From: Maribacter algicola
GTDB taxonomy: Bacteria > Bacteroidota > Bacteroidia > Flavobacteriales > Flavobacteriaceae
Direction: 5' to 3'
DNA length: 64,000 nt
NCBI RefSeq assembly: GCF_003933245.1
Contig: NZ_QUSX01000001.1
Coordinates: 1,178,001-1,242,000 of the forward strand
Made by a program: the position numbers and the translations under genes
Shown here: positions 10,182 to 19,563 of the stretch, piece after piece
Layout: the number at the start of each line of letters is the position of its first letter
Numbering within the stretch: the first letter of the stretch is position 1
The notes under the pieces: generated by a model
The model's input: the letters and a program-made list of their open reading frames with translations, nothing else
Database searches by the model: none
Told to the model about the DNA's origin: nothing

Positions 10182-10571
10182 ATGGAACTAACCCTAGGAA
10201 TACCTGCTTTATTGTTTCCAGCCATTTCATTGACCATGCTTGCCTACAATGCCCGATACCTGGCCATTGCCGCCCTAATACGCCAGCTCCACCAAAAATT
10301 TGAGGAAACAGGATCAAAATCTGTAGGGCTACAGGTAAAGAAGCTTCAAAAGCGGCTCACCATTATTAAAAACATGCAGGCTACCGCTATTTTCAGCTTT
10401 TTGCTTGCCGTCATTACTATGTCCCTGATTTACGTACAGCTCACTTTTTGGGCCAATCTCATCTTTGGGATAAGTTTATTGGCACTTATGATTTCCTTGA
10501 TACTTTCCTTTATCGAGGTGCAACTTTCTACCAAAGCCTTAGAGATTCAACTTAAGAACATGGAAAACTGA
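10182..10571 (+). CDS. DUF2721-type small membrane protein
   Basis: This 129-residue membrane protein has hydrophobic segments at about 5-30, 67-87 and 92-112. A basic amphipathic stretch lies between the first and second (QLHQKFEETGSKSVGLQVKK). This pattern matches DUF2721 proteins, whose function is unknown. It starts 17 bases after the propeller gene, which makes co-transcription possible but does not prove a shared role. Confidence 0.75.
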   Translation: MELTLGIPALLFPAISLTMLAYNARYLAIAALIRQLHQKFEETGSKSVGLQVKKLQKRLTIIKNMQATAIFSFLLAVITMSLIYVQLTFWANLIFGISLLALMISLILSFIEVQLSTKALEIQLKNMEN

Positions 10572-10636
10572 GCGGATTATTTTGTATACCATATTGACCT
10601 GAGTTTTTAACAGTGTTTTACCCGAAAAAGATAAAT

Positions 10637-10659
10637 AACTCCTATATTTATAAGGAGTT
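10637..10659. repeat. Short inverted repeat upstream of the small STAS-like gene
   Basis: The arms AACTCCT (10637-10643) and AGGAGTT (10653-10659) can pair over a 9-base AT-rich centre. The right arm overlaps an AAGGAG string about 20 bases before the next start codon, too far for a normal ribosome site. It could be an operator or a leader hairpin; there is no T-run to support a terminator. Confidence 0.3.
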
Positions 10660-10677
10660 AGCCAACAGTATCACCAT

Positions 10678-11106
10678 ATGAAACGCGTAAAGGATATACC
10701 TTACTTCAAAAACATACGAGAGGTAAGGGAATTTGAATTTGGGGTTTTTTATTATTTCGATGGTCTGGTTATATCCGAAATAAATGAAGGAGTTGTTTTT
10801 GACTGGAATATGGCCAAGAGGGCGGTAGCGGCCGCCAAAGAAATTTTCGGGGAAGAAAAACCTATTGCCTATATATCCAATCGTATCAACAGCTATACGG
10901 TGGTTCCCACGGAATGGTTAAAATTTTACAAGAACAGACATCAGTTGTCCTATTACAGTGTGGTGGGTTCCACACAAGGTAGTTTTGCGAGCATCGTTTT
11001 GGAGAAAATGTTCTTCAAGGAATCACTACGGCAATTCAATGATTTGGAAGCCGCCGTTGCGTGGAGTTTGGACCGAATCAAAGAGAAAAAGGAGACTTTG
11101 TCCTAA
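10678..11106 (+). CDS. Conserved hypothetical protein, STAS/SpoIIAA-like fold suspected
   Basis: This is a 142-residue soluble protein without signal or membrane segments. Alternating hydrophobic strands and helices (FGVFYYFDGLVISEI, AVAAAKEIFG, PIAYISNRIN, LSYYSVVG, ASIVLEKMF) resemble the compact STAS/SpoIIAA-like proteins common in flavobacteria. I recognise no catalytic motif. It stands alone, with an inverted repeat before it and a hairpin terminator after it. The fold is an inference from the pattern only; function is unknown. Confidence 0.7.
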   Translation: MKRVKDIPYFKNIREVREFEFGVFYYFDGLVISEINEGVVFDWNMAKRAVAAAKEIFGEEKPIAYISNRINSYTVVPTEWLKFYKNRHQLSYYSVVGSTQGSFASIVLEKMFFKESLRQFNDLEAAVAWSLDRIKEKKETLS

Positions 11107-11118
11107 AATCCAATAAAA

Positions 11119-11143
11119 AAGGCCTTTAGAATGTAAAGGCCTT
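11119..11143. terminator. Bidirectional intrinsic terminator between convergent genes
   Basis: A 9-bp perfect stem, AAGGCCTTT (11119-11127) and AAAGGCCTT (11135-11143), has a 7-base loop. It lies between the plus-strand gene ending at 11106 and the minus-strand gene ending at 11165. The A-run at 11115-11120 gives a T-tract on the minus strand, so it is strongest for the large oxidoreductase gene. Confidence 0.85.
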
Positions 11144-11164
11144 ATCAGTTCACTTTGTTATTTT

Positions 11165-14100
11165 TTATTTAATAATCAGTGTCTTACCCTCATAACCGTC
11201 CACGGATTCGAACAAGAGGTAATTCACACCCGATGGAAACTCCGATACGGAAAACTGATTTACGGCGGGATGATTCGCTGGGTAATTTACCGTTTTCAAT
11301 AACTGGTTACCGGGCCCATAAAGACTTACCACCACAGCTTTACCCATATATCCCGAAAGGTCTATGTTGAAAGTATCCGTAGCCGGCATAGGGTACAACT
11401 TTATGGAACTGGTATTTGGAGCTATTACCTTGACAAGAACCGTGGCGTGATAGCCACCGTCCTCGGTAACAACGGATACATCCATCTCACCTACAGTATT
11501 GGCCGTCACCAATCCTGAATCGGGATCAACAGAAACAATGGTTGGGTCATTCGAGAACCAACGTACATTTTTGTTCGTGGCGTTATCCGGTTCAACTATG
11601 GCATTCAACAGAAATGTTTCCCCAACGTTCAAGGTCAGTACTTTAGGTGATACTAGCACATTGTAAACGGAAATGTTTGGAGCGGGACCCCCAATAACCT
11701 TTATCAAGGCACTGGCCTTATACCCACCGTCGTTCGTGGTTACGGTAACATCGATCTCACCCGCCCCATTCGCCGTTACAAGACCTGTTGTGGCATCAAT
11801 GGTGGCAATACTAGGGTCGTTGGAAATCCAACTGACGCTTTGGTCCGTTGCATTGGCAGGTTCAGTAATCGCATTCAATAGAAAGGTTTCCCCAACCTGA
11901 AGGTTCACTTGGCTGGGTGATGTCAATACATTATAAACCGCTATAGGATTTTGCGGTGTACCGGCCACTCTTATTAGGGCACTTGCCCTAAAACCACCAT
12001 CATTGGTGGTCACGGTTACATCTATTTCACCAGGACCTACCGCGGTTACCAGACCTGTTGTGGCATCAATGGATGCAATACTAGGGTCGTTTGAAATCCA
12101 ACTAACCCCTTGGTCCGTCGCATTGGCCGGTTCCGTAATAGCGTTCAATTGAAAAGTTTCGCCAACCTGAAGGTTTACAACATTAGGTGATGTCAGCACA
12201 TTGTACACTGGAATGTTAATTGTTACCTCTCCAAAGACTTCTACCTCTGCCAAGGAAAGAATTTTATTGTTTCCTGGTAAATATACCATTAGGTATCTAC
12301 CACTAGTGTTAACGCTGGTAAAGAATTGCGAGGGGTCAGCAGTGGCCGTTCCCACTTCGATATAGTCCGCTGGATTGTTGCTCGGGGTGTTTCCAACCAA
12401 GATTTTGGCACCATTCAGTCGTTCGTAGCAGCAATCGGTTCGATTGTACATATTGATTTTGTTGATGGTATATTCCCTACCCAAGTCTACCCTCCACCAT
12501 GGATTGTTGGACGTGGCCGTATGCGTTACGGAACCATTGGAATAGAGGCCGCTTCTGTTTCCGTCAACGGCCTTTGCAGCATCCCCTCCAAAATCGTTAC
12601 TTGACTGTACTGCTGGTTTGTTCAAGGCCAGATTCACCTCATTAGGTCCGGTGTTCGAACCCAATTGGCGTATCCAAGCTTCCAATAGGGCAACGCCATT
12701 CGCATCAATTTTGTTCTTGGCAATGGGAGGCATGGCAATGCCTTCCTGTAGGCTATTGGCGCGCAGGTAAATTATGGACTTCTCTGGAGAACCTTGTCTC
12801 AAGATGGCTTCATCGGGAATCCCCAAGGAATTAAAAATTCCCGCATCCAAAAGACCTGTTTGTTCCAGGTTCAGCAACATTCGCATATCAAAATCCGCCC
12901 GAACATCGGAACCGGCCTGGTGGCAATACGCACAATTAAGGTCTAGATAAGAACGAGCCTTTTCATCCAAGGACGCGTTTGCATCGGTCAAAGCTTTATA
13001 TGTTAAAAGGGAATTTGTATTGGCATCGGTAATTGTTTGGTCCAATATGCCCAAATGGCTTAAGGTAACCAATTGATTTGCCGTTCTACCCGTTCTGGGA
13101 TATCTTAATTCCTTGTTGAGGTATCTCGTACGTGTACCAATGGTACCTCCGGTGCTAGGGTTATGACAGGTAACGCAGTCGCTTCTGCTAGGGTAAGTCC
13201 AAACTTGGGCTTCGGTCGTTCCATTTGCCCTTATTATGTTCAAGGTTTCATCCAAACCGGATGTCAATAGCACTGCATCGGTCTGGGCCTCGTTCCATTT
13301 ATAGGTAACATAATAAAACTGACCGTTGGCCGCCTTGACTGAAAATCTTGTCTCCAGACGTTTTGTAACCGATGGGTTATTTTCATCCAAAGGCATTTCA
13401 AAATGCTTTATCAGTACAGATCCAATTGGAAAATCCCAATTTCCGTTTTCGGAATAATTGATCTGCTCCTCTTGCGTATTGTGGGTACCATCGTTAGGGA
13501 TTCCCAACCATCGCTTTTTGAGGGCGCCATCGGACCAAAATGACTCGATCAATTCATAGGGGAAGATACCTTGTGACGGTGTTAGCGTGGATAGATCGGT
13601 GAACGCGCCCGTTGCGCTTAAGGTTTGTGGTAAGGTCTCTTCAAATGATTTTTTGGTCGAAAGTTTAAAAAGTGTGGACACGCCCTGTTTAAGAATGTAG
13701 AGTTCCCCTTGTTTATCCTCTCCAAAAGATATGATGTTGGTGGAACTGAAATTCCCCAACTGTTCGTAGGCACCGTTGGAAGTATCCACGGCCCAGATTT
13801 CCTCGCCAACGCCATAATCGGCACATATATATTTACCTTTTAGTTCTGGAATTTCCTCGCCCCTATACACAAACCCTCCAATAACGGCATTGGCCTGTGA
13901 TCTTGGAAAGGCGACCAAGGGTTCTTCATGCGGCATGTTCTCGTAAAGACCCGATACGCAAAAAGTGCTTCTAAAAAGACCCTCATAAAGTGGCCAGCCA
14001 TAATTTTTTCCTTTTTTGACCACATTGATTTCCTCGTGGCGGCCTCCACCTATTTCGCCAATATATAAATCCCCAGTAGCCCTATCCTTTGTCATTCTAT

Positions 14101-15010
14101 GTGGGTTTCTATGACCCATGGAGTAATACTCCTCAAAGCGTGTACCGTTTGGACTTAGAAAAGGGTTGTCATTGGGTATCCAATATCCAACCCCGGTGAT
14201 TTCATCTGAAAATCCATGGTCTTGGGGCATGGTCCTAATGGGCGCATGACTTCGGGCAGGATTCCTATCTACGTCCAAACGGAGTACGCCCCCATCCAAG
14301 TTATTGATAATGTCCTGCGACTTTTTAAAGGCAGTTTGATCACCCGTGGTAAGGTATAAATAGCCATCGTCCCCAAAAAGAAGTCCGCCCCCTCTGTGAG
14401 TGGTTCCATACATTCTAAGTTTCAACATAACCTGTTCCGAACTTTCGTTCACGGTCATGGTCGTGGGATTCATGGTATATCTGGAAAGAATCAAAAAATT
14501 ACCCCAATACTCCTGGCTGTTACAGCTTTGGGTGGTGTACATATTTGGATAATTATTTCCGTTCCGGTCTTTTGTGGTATAATAGGTATAGAAGTAATTG
14601 TTCCCTGCGGTACCAAATTTCGGGTGAAAGGTGAAACCCAGAAAGCCTCCGTCCCAGACAACACCTACCTTATTGCTCAAATCCAGTAACATGTTCTTTT
14701 GGGACACGTCAGGATCTTTGTCAAACCAAAATATCTTTCCGTCCCTTTGCCCAACCACGATTTTGGCCGATGTTGGCAATTCATTGAAGGTCAAAGGCGA
14801 GTCAAAAGTTAAGTTGGTGTACACAGGTGCATATGGCAATCCATTTGAATTGGGCACTGCCGCTGGAAAATTAAAGTTCAAATAACGGCCCAAAGGTTCA
14901 GGGGCGTCTAGCCCAGATCCGATAAATAATGGTGCTGCACTTAACAATAAAAGGGCCAAGGCAGCAAGTAAGGTAATTTTTCTTTTGGTTGATAGTAAAT
15001 ATATTTTCAT
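11165..15010 (-). CDS. Multidomain exported protein: PQQ-type sugar dehydrogenase propeller, di-haem cytochrome c, F5/8C, three Ig-like domains, T9SS sorting domain
   Basis: The protein has 1281 residues. A signal/anchor lies at about 10-32. A GSDH-like propeller lies at about 60-450, with HRGGGLLFGDDGYLYLTTGD at 205-224 and GHRNPHRM at 299-306. Next is a region with two haem-binding motifs, CVTCH (612-616) and CAYCH (693-697), similar to the chp_HNE_0200/SO2930 diheme family. A discoidin (F5/8 type C) domain follows at about 793-927, then three BIG2-like Ig domains at 935-1017, 1024-1107 and 1114-1197. The last 80 residues (1203-1281) look like a type IX secretion sorting domain. Electrons from sugar or alcohol oxidation could pass to the haems, with the F5/8 and Ig domains holding the enzyme on a carbohydrate surface; this is inference. 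A terminator follows the gene. Confidence 0.88.
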   Translation of the reverse strand: MKIYLLSTKRKITLLAALALLLLSAAPLFIGSGLDAPEPLGRYLNFNFPAAVPNSNGLPYAPVYTNLTFDSPLTFNELPTSAKIVVGQRDGKIFWFDKDPDVSQKNMLLDLSNKVGVVWDGGFLGFTFHPKFGTAGNNYFYTYYTTKDRNGNNYPNMYTTQSCNSQEYWGNFLILSRYTMNPTTMTVNESSEQVMLKLRMYGTTHRGGGLLFGDDGYLYLTTGDQTAFKKSQDIINNLDGGVLRLDVDRNPARSHAPIRTMPQDHGFSDEITGVGYWIPNDNPFLSPNGTRFEEYYSMGHRNPHRMTKDRATGDLYIGEIGGGRHEEINVVKKGKNYGWPLYEGLFRSTFCVSGLYENMPHEEPLVAFPRSQANAVIGGFVYRGEEIPELKGKYICADYGVGEEIWAVDTSNGAYEQLGNFSSTNIISFGEDKQGELYILKQGVSTLFKLSTKKSFEETLPQTLSATGAFTDLSTLTPSQGIFPYELIESFWSDGALKKRWLGIPNDGTHNTQEEQINYSENGNWDFPIGSVLIKHFEMPLDENNPSVTKRLETRFSVKAANGQFYYVTYKWNEAQTDAVLLTSGLDETLNIIRANGTTEAQVWTYPSRSDCVTCHNPSTGGTIGTRTRYLNKELRYPRTGRTANQLVTLSHLGILDQTITDANTNSLLTYKALTDANASLDEKARSYLDLNCAYCHQAGSDVRADFDMRMLLNLEQTGLLDAGIFNSLGIPDEAILRQGSPEKSIIYLRANSLQEGIAMPPIAKNKIDANGVALLEAWIRQLGSNTGPNEVNLALNKPAVQSSNDFGGDAAKAVDGNRSGLYSNGSVTHTATSNNPWWRVDLGREYTINKINMYNRTDCCYERLNGAKILVGNTPSNNPADYIEVGTATADPSQFFTSVNTSGRYLMVYLPGNNKILSLAEVEVFGEVTINIPVYNVLTSPNVVNLQVGETFQLNAITEPANATDQGVSWISNDPSIASIDATTGLVTAVGPGEIDVTVTTNDGGFRASALIRVAGTPQNPIAVYNVLTSPSQVNLQVGETFLLNAITEPANATDQSVSWISNDPSIATIDATTGLVTANGAGEIDVTVTTNDGGYKASALIKVIGGPAPNISVYNVLVSPKVLTLNVGETFLLNAIVEPDNATNKNVRWFSNDPTIVSVDPDSGLVTANTVGEMDVSVVTEDGGYHATVLVKVIAPNTSSIKLYPMPATDTFNIDLSGYMGKAVVVSLYGPGNQLLKTVNYPANHPAVNQFSVSEFPSGVNYLLFESVDGYEGKTLIIK
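11420..12208 (-). repeat. Three tandem Ig-like (BIG2) coding repeats
   Basis: Three units of about 250 bases each encode VYNVLTSP...GLVTA...TTNDGG type domains. The two units at about 11690-11941 and 11960-12208 are nearly identical over long stretches at the DNA level; the third (about 11420-11671) has diverged. This points to recent unit duplication or gene conversion and allows copy-number change by slippage or recombination. Confidence 0.8.
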
Positions 15011-15448
15011 ATAGGGCTGGGCTGGTTTAACGCATTAAATAAACTAAAGTGGTCCGACAACGGTATTGTTTTTCGATTAAACGATGGTATTTTAGACCAA
15101 TCAAAGTTCTTGTTGGCAATTCTTACAACTAGGAATGGTTTCCCCCATAGTCCTGATAATCAGGTTTTTCAGATTTTGATAACGGTCTCTTCTTGAAATT
15201 TCGAGGAATGGGAGGTATAATCCTACAAGACTACGGAAGTGTACATATACTAGATTCGATCATAAACCGTTATAAAAAACCTTTGATCTGTTTAAGTATT
15301 GACCCTGTTTAAACCGTGTTTTTTAGTTTGTAATTAAACAGTCTATAAAACATTCTTAAAATGGGTCTAAATAAGCGCACTTAGACTCTTGAAAACTTGT
15401 TAATAACTGCCCCGTGCAGTAAATTTGTGCAAATTAAAAAAGCAACTA
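15011..15448. other. Divergent intergenic region between the oxidoreductase and sdhC
   Basis: I see no credible gene in these 438 bases. The right end holds the sdhC promoter (15397-15427). A 13-base palindrome CCTGATAATCAGG (15152-15164) followed by TTTTT could be an operator or a weak terminator. I found no clear TAnnTTTG box for the minus-strand oxidoreductase. Confidence 0.6.
15397..15427 (+). promoter_or_regulatory. Bacteroidota-type promoter of the sdhCAB operon
   Basis: A TTG -33 element at 15397-15399 is followed after 20 bases by TAAATTTG (15420-15427), an exact TAnnTTTG -7 box. Transcription would start near 15434, about 15 bases before the sdhC ATG. Confidence 0.7.
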
Positions 15449-16126
15449 ATGAGCGGATTTTTTAAATCTTCAATCGGCAGAAAATATGCGATGGCGCTTT
15501 CGGCCCTTTTCCTAATGGTTTTTCTACTGCAGCATTTTGCCATCAATATTTTATCTGTTTTTAGTCCGGATGCCTTTAACGAGGCCTCCCATTTTATGGG
15601 TACTTTTTGGGCTGTACAGTTTGTACTTCAGCCCATACTCATTTTTGGTGTGATTTTTCATTTTGTCATGGGATTCATTCTTGAAATCAAAAACAACAAG
15701 GCTCGGCAAAAAAGCTATGTCAAAAATAATGGGAAGGCCAATTCCACTTGGATGAGCAGAAACATGTTGTTGAGCGGTGCGGTAGTTTTGGCGTTCTTAG
15801 TGCTACACTTTATCGATTTTTGGATTCCTGAAATCAATGTCAAATATATTCAAGGAGACATGTCCGGTCTGTTAAGCGATGGGGAGGGCTTTAGATATTA
15901 CGAAGAGTTGGTCCATAAGTTTGAGAACCCTTTGCGCGTTGGCGCTTATGTCTTGGCCTTTGTTTTGCTCAGTCTGCATTTGCTTCACGGATTTAGTTCG
16001 GCATTTCAATCCGTTGGTGCGAACAATATTTACAAGAAAAGTATGAAAGGTTTGGCTCAGGTGTACGCTATAGGTCTTCCCGTAGGATTTATTTTCATTG
16101 CACTTTACCATCATTTCAACCATTAA
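15449..16126 (+). CDS. sdhC: Succinate dehydrogenase cytochrome b subunit
   Basis: This 225-residue protein has five hydrophobic segments and several membrane His residues suited to bind haem (His29, His48, His71, His120, and the LHLLHGF segment). It is the single-subunit, probably di-haem, cytochrome b558 type found in Bacteroidota, which anchors SdhAB and passes electrons to or from menaquinone. I use ATG at 15449; a TTG 24 bases earlier lies inside the -7 box and is rejected. The sdhA start follows 12 bases after the stop, so this is the first gene of an operon. Confidence 0.95.
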   Translation: MSGFFKSSIGRKYAMALSALFLMVFLLQHFAINILSVFSPDAFNEASHFMGTFWAVQFVLQPILIFGVIFHFVMGFILEIKNNKARQKSYVKNNGKANSTWMSRNMLLSGAVVLAFLVLHFIDFWIPEINVKYIQGDMSGLLSDGEGFRYYEELVHKFENPLRVGAYVLAFVLLSLHLLHGFSSAFQSVGANNIYKKSMKGLAQVYAIGLPVGFIFIALYHHFNH

Positions 16127-16138
16127 AAAATAGCTACT

Positions 16139-18136
16139 ATGGCATTAGATTCAAAAATACCGGAAGGCCCGCTGGCCGATAAATGGACCAATCATAAAAA
16201 TAAAATCAATCTTGTAAACCCTGCGAACAAACGTAATATCGATGTTATCGTTGTGGGTACAGGCTTGGCGGGAGGATCCGCCGCGGCAACTTTGGCGGAA
16301 TTGGGATACAACGTAAAGGCATTTTGCTTTCAAGATTCACCACGTAGGGCACATTCCATTGCCGCACAAGGTGGGATCAACGCCGCGAAAAACTATCAGG
16401 GCGATGGCGACTCAACCTACCGACTGTTTTACGACACGGTTAAAGGTGGGGACTACCGTTCGCGAGAAGCAAACGTGTACCGTTTGGCAGAGGTATCTAC
16501 CAATATTATTGACCAATGTGTGGCTCAAGGAGTCCCATTTGCAAGGGAGTATGGCGGATTGTTGGATAACCGTTCTTTTGGGGGCGTTTTGGTATCGCGT
16601 ACTTTTTATGCTGCTGGCCAAACAGGACAACAGTTGCTGTTAGGTGCTTATTCTGCCATGAACCGACAGATAGGACGTGGTAAGATTAAAATGTACAATC
16701 GGCATGAAATGTTGGATGTGGTCATCGTCGATGGCAAAGCAAGAGGGATTATTGCCCGTGATTTGGTATCTGGTAAGATAGAAAGGCATTCTGCCCATGC
16801 CGTGGTTTTGGGAACAGGTGGCTATGGGAATGTATTCTATTTGTCCACCAACGCCATGGGGAGTAACGTAACCGCTGCATGGAAAGCACATAAACGGGGG
16901 GCGTTTTTTGCGAATCCCTGCTATACGCAGATACATCCAACCTGTATTCCGGTTTCAGGGGACCATCAATCCAAGCTTACCTTGATGTCAGAATCCTTAC
17001 GAAATGACGGTAGGATTTGGGTGCCCAAGAAATTGGAGGATGCCGAAGCTATACGAGCTGGGAAACTTAAACCAACCAAGATTGCTGAAGAAGACCGAGA
17101 CTACTATCTGGAAAGGCGTTACCCGGCTTTCGGTAATTTGGTGCCTAGGGATGTAGCATCTAGGGCGGCCAAAGAGCGTTGTGATGCCGGATATGGTGTA
17201 AATGCCACCGGAGAAGCCGTATACTTGGATTTTGCCGATGCATTCATGCGATATGGTAGGGAACAGGCTTTGGTAAAAGGATTGGACGTAAACGATGATG
17301 TCCTAGTGAAAAAATTGGGTCAGGAAGTGGTCAGGACCAAGTATGGAAACTTGTTCCAGATGTATGAAAAAATCGTAGATGAAAATCCGTACGAGACCCC
17401 TATGATGATTTATCCTGCCGTGCATTATACCATGGGAGGCGTTTGGGTGGATTACAATCTGATGACCACCATCCCGGGTTGCTATGCAATTGGGGAGGCA
17501 AATTTCTCCGATCACGGCGCCAATAGATTGGGTGCATCCGCACTCATGCAAGGGTTGGCAGATGGCTACTTTGTACTGCCTTATACCATTGGCGATTATT
17601 TGGCCGATGATATCCGTACAGGACCTATCCCAACAGATACCAAGGAATTTGACGAAGCAGAGAAATCCGTACGTGACAATATCAACCATTTGATTAACAA
17701 CAAAGGGAAGCACCCCGTAGATTATTTCCATAAACGTCTTGGTAAGATTATGTGGAACAAATGTGGTATGTCCCGAAATGCAGAAGATTTAAAATCGGCC
17801 ATTGATGAAATCGCGGAATTGAGAGCTGAATTCTGGAAAGATGTAATGATTCCAGGATCTGCGGATGAATACAATGAGGAATTAGCCAAGGCCGGTCGTG
17901 TTGCTGATTTCTTGGAATTGGGCGAATTGTTCGCAAAAGATGCCCTACAACGTGAGGAATCTGCAGGTGGTCACTTTAGGGAGGAATATCAAACCCCCGA
18001 AGGTGAAGCCAAAAGAAGGAAGGAATTCCAGTATGTTTCTGCTTGGGAGTATAAAGGGGAACCAAAAGATGCCGTTTTACATAAGGAGGAATTGGTTTAC
18101 GAGAATATTGAAGTTAAGGAAAGAAGTTATAAATAA
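16139..18136 (+). CDS. sdhA: Succinate dehydrogenase/fumarate reductase flavoprotein subunit
   Basis: The 665-residue flavoprotein oxidises succinate to fumarate in the TCA cycle on the inner face of the membrane. The FAD-binding dinucleotide fold is at 36-50 ([14 protein letters not shown]). His72 in [14 protein letters not shown] is the expected covalent FAD site. HPTCIP, the ERCDAGYGV region and [10 protein letters not shown] near the C-terminal third are typical of the family. Length matches the long Bacteroidota/epsilonproteobacterial type. It sits between sdhC and sdhB with gaps of 12 and 9 bases. Confidence 0.97.
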   Translation: MALDSKIPEGPLADKWTNHKNKINLVNPANKRNIDVIVVGTGLAGGSAAATLAELGYNVKAFCFQDSPRRAHSIAAQGGINAAKNYQGDGDSTYRLFYDTVKGGDYRSREANVYRLAEVSTNIIDQCVAQGVPFAREYGGLLDNRSFGGVLVSRTFYAAGQTGQQLLLGAYSAMNRQIGRGKIKMYNRHEMLDVVIVDGKARGIIARDLVSGKIERHSAHAVVLGTGGYGNVFYLSTNAMGSNVTAAWKAHKRGAFFANPCYTQIHPTCIPVSGDHQSKLTLMSESLRNDGRIWVPKKLEDAEAIRAGKLKPTKIAEEDRDYYLERRYPAFGNLVPRDVASRAAKERCDAGYGVNATGEAVYLDFADAFMRYGREQALVKGLDVNDDVLVKKLGQEVVRTKYGNLFQMYEKIVDENPYETPMMIYPAVHYTMGGVWVDYNLMTTIPGCYAIGEANFSDHGANRLGASALMQGLADGYFVLPYTIGDYLADDIRTGPIPTDTKEFDEAEKSVRDNINHLINNKGKHPVDYFHKRLGKIMWNKCGMSRNAEDLKSAIDEIAELRAEFWKDVMIPGSADEYNEELAKAGRVADFLELGELFAKDALQREESAGGHFREEYQTPEGEAKRRKEFQYVSAWEYKGEPKDAVLHKEELVYENIEVKERSYK

Positions 18137-18145
18137 AGGAAAGCT

Positions 18146-18892
18146 ATGAATTTAACATTGAAAATTTGGCGTCAAAAAAACGCTAATGATAAAGGGAAAA
18201 TGGTTGATTACAAAATCAACGACGTTTCCCCTGATATGTCCTTTTTGGAAATGCTGGATGTGTTAAACAGCGGGCTTATCTTAAAGGGAGAGGAACCCGT
18301 AGCTTTTGACCACGATTGTAGGGAAGGTATCTGTGGGTCATGTTCCTTATATATTAACGGCGAGGCGCACGGACCTGATAGAGGCGTTACGACGTGTCAA
18401 TTGCACATGCGTAAGTTTAAGGATGGGGACACCATTTATATAGAACCGTTTAGGGCCACTGCCTTTCCTGTAATAAAGGATTTGATCGTTGATAGGAGTG
18501 CCTTTGACCGTATTCAAAACGCAGGCGGATTTATTTCGGTAAATACCTCCGGCAATACAATAGACGCGAATACAATACCTATAAATAAACACGATGCGGA
18601 CGATGCGTTTAGCGCGGCCACATGCATTGGCTGTGGAGCTTGTGTAGCGAGTTGTAAAAATTCTTCGGCGATGTTGTTCGTTGGGGCCAAAGTATCCCAA
18701 TACGCCCTCTTACCACAAGGTAGGGTCGAAGCCGTTGATCGTGTAAAGAATATGGTCGCACAAATGGATTTGGAAGGTTTTGGAAATTGCACCAATACGG
18801 GCGCATGTGAAGTAGAATGTCCTAAAGGAATTTCCTTGGAGAATATTGCGCGCATGAACAGGGAATACCTTTTTGCCAATATCAAGGACTAG
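18146..18892 (+). CDS. sdhB: Succinate dehydrogenase iron-sulfur subunit
   Basis: The 248-residue subunit carries electrons from SdhA FAD to the SdhC haems. The [2Fe-2S] ligands are Cys58, Cys63, Cys66 and Cys84 (CREGICGSC...TTC). The C-terminal ferredoxin domain has [11 protein letters not shown] (Cys160, 163, 166, 170) and [11 protein letters not shown] (Cys215, 221, 225) for the other clusters. It is the last gene of sdhCAB; a hairpin follows the stop. Confidence 0.97.
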   Translation: MNLTLKIWRQKNANDKGKMVDYKINDVSPDMSFLEMLDVLNSGLILKGEEPVAFDHDCREGICGSCSLYINGEAHGPDRGVTTCQLHMRKFKDGDTIYIEPFRATAFPVIKDLIVDRSAFDRIQNAGGFISVNTSGNTIDANTIPINKHDADDAFSAATCIGCGACVASCKNSSAMLFVGAKVSQYALLPQGRVEAVDRVKNMVAQMDLEGFGNCTNTGACEVECPKGISLENIARMNREYLFANIKD

Positions 18893-18915
18893 TTACCACA
18901 TCATAAAATTTAATT

Positions 18916-18946
18916 AAATCCTGTTTCAAATGAAATGGGATTTTTT
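18916..18946 (+). terminator. Probable terminator after sdhCAB
   Basis: AAATCC (18916-18921) pairs with GGATTT (18938-18943), and the inner TTTC/GAAA also pair, with a 2-base internal mismatch. A T-rich tract follows. It ends only 12 bases before the next gene, so some readthrough into that gene is possible. Confidence 0.55.
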
Positions 18947-18957
18947 ATTTTTAAGGA

Positions 18958-19431
18958 ATGCCCAAAAACTATTCCGAAGAACGTATTAAAGTCCCCAGAT
19001 TTAACGAAGAATCAGGATTCTACACCACACCCCAACGTTCCAAGATAATGAGCAAGATTCGGGGAAAGAACACCAAACCTGAAATGGTATTTAGAAAGGC
19101 TTTGTATGCCTCAGGATATAGATATCGGGTTGATTATAAAAAATTGATAGGAAAGCCAGATATCGTCCTCAACAAATACAAAACGGTCATCTTTATCGAT
19201 GGAGAATACTGGCACGGCAAAAACTGGAAGGAACGGAAACCCAAAATTAAGACCAACCGTGCGTTTTGGATTGCCAAAATTGAAAGGAACATGCAGCGCG
19301 ATGAAGAAGTTAACAGAGAGCTAGAGCGTTTGGGATACACTATTTTCAGATTCTGGGAAATCGAAGTAAAAAAAGAACTGGAAAAATGCCTGCAATTGGT
19401 TGTGAAACATTTGGAAAACGTGGACAATTAA
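18958..19431 (+). CDS. Very-short-patch-repair-like (Vsr) endonuclease
   Basis: The 157-residue protein matches Vsr: SKIRGKNTKPEMVFRKAL, then GKPDIVLNKYKTVIFIDG with the catalytic Asp, then YWHGKNW, FWIAKIERNMQRD and LGYTIFRFWEIEV. Classic Vsr nicks T:G mismatches made by deamination of 5-methylcytosine. The zinc-binding Cys/His residues of the E. coli enzyme (around GCFWHHHHC) are not kept: the equivalent segment reads GEYWHGKNW. No cytosine methyltransferase lies next to it. It may repair mismatches for a methylase elsewhere or have another target. It follows the sdhB terminator closely but is unlikely to be functionally linked. Confidence 0.88.
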   Translation: MPKNYSEERIKVPRFNEESGFYTTPQRSKIMSKIRGKNTKPEMVFRKALYASGYRYRVDYKKLIGKPDIVLNKYKTVIFIDGEYWHGKNWKERKPKIKTNRAFWIAKIERNMQRDEEVNRELERLGYTIFRFWEIEVKKELEKCLQLVVKHLENVDN

Positions 19432-19563
19432 TACTACAACCAGTTGCATTAAGATAAGCTTAACCTTTAAACACCCTTATTTAATAAGGCCTTAACGCAT
19501 GTTTAGGTTTAGTTTCCCTAAATTAAATGGTGAAATAAAGTTTAACCTAAAAATTAGAATATA

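Noticed and set aside
15425..15448. TTG start of sdhC upstream of the ATG
   Set aside because: The TTG is part of the TAAATTTG -7 box, so it would not be in the mRNA.
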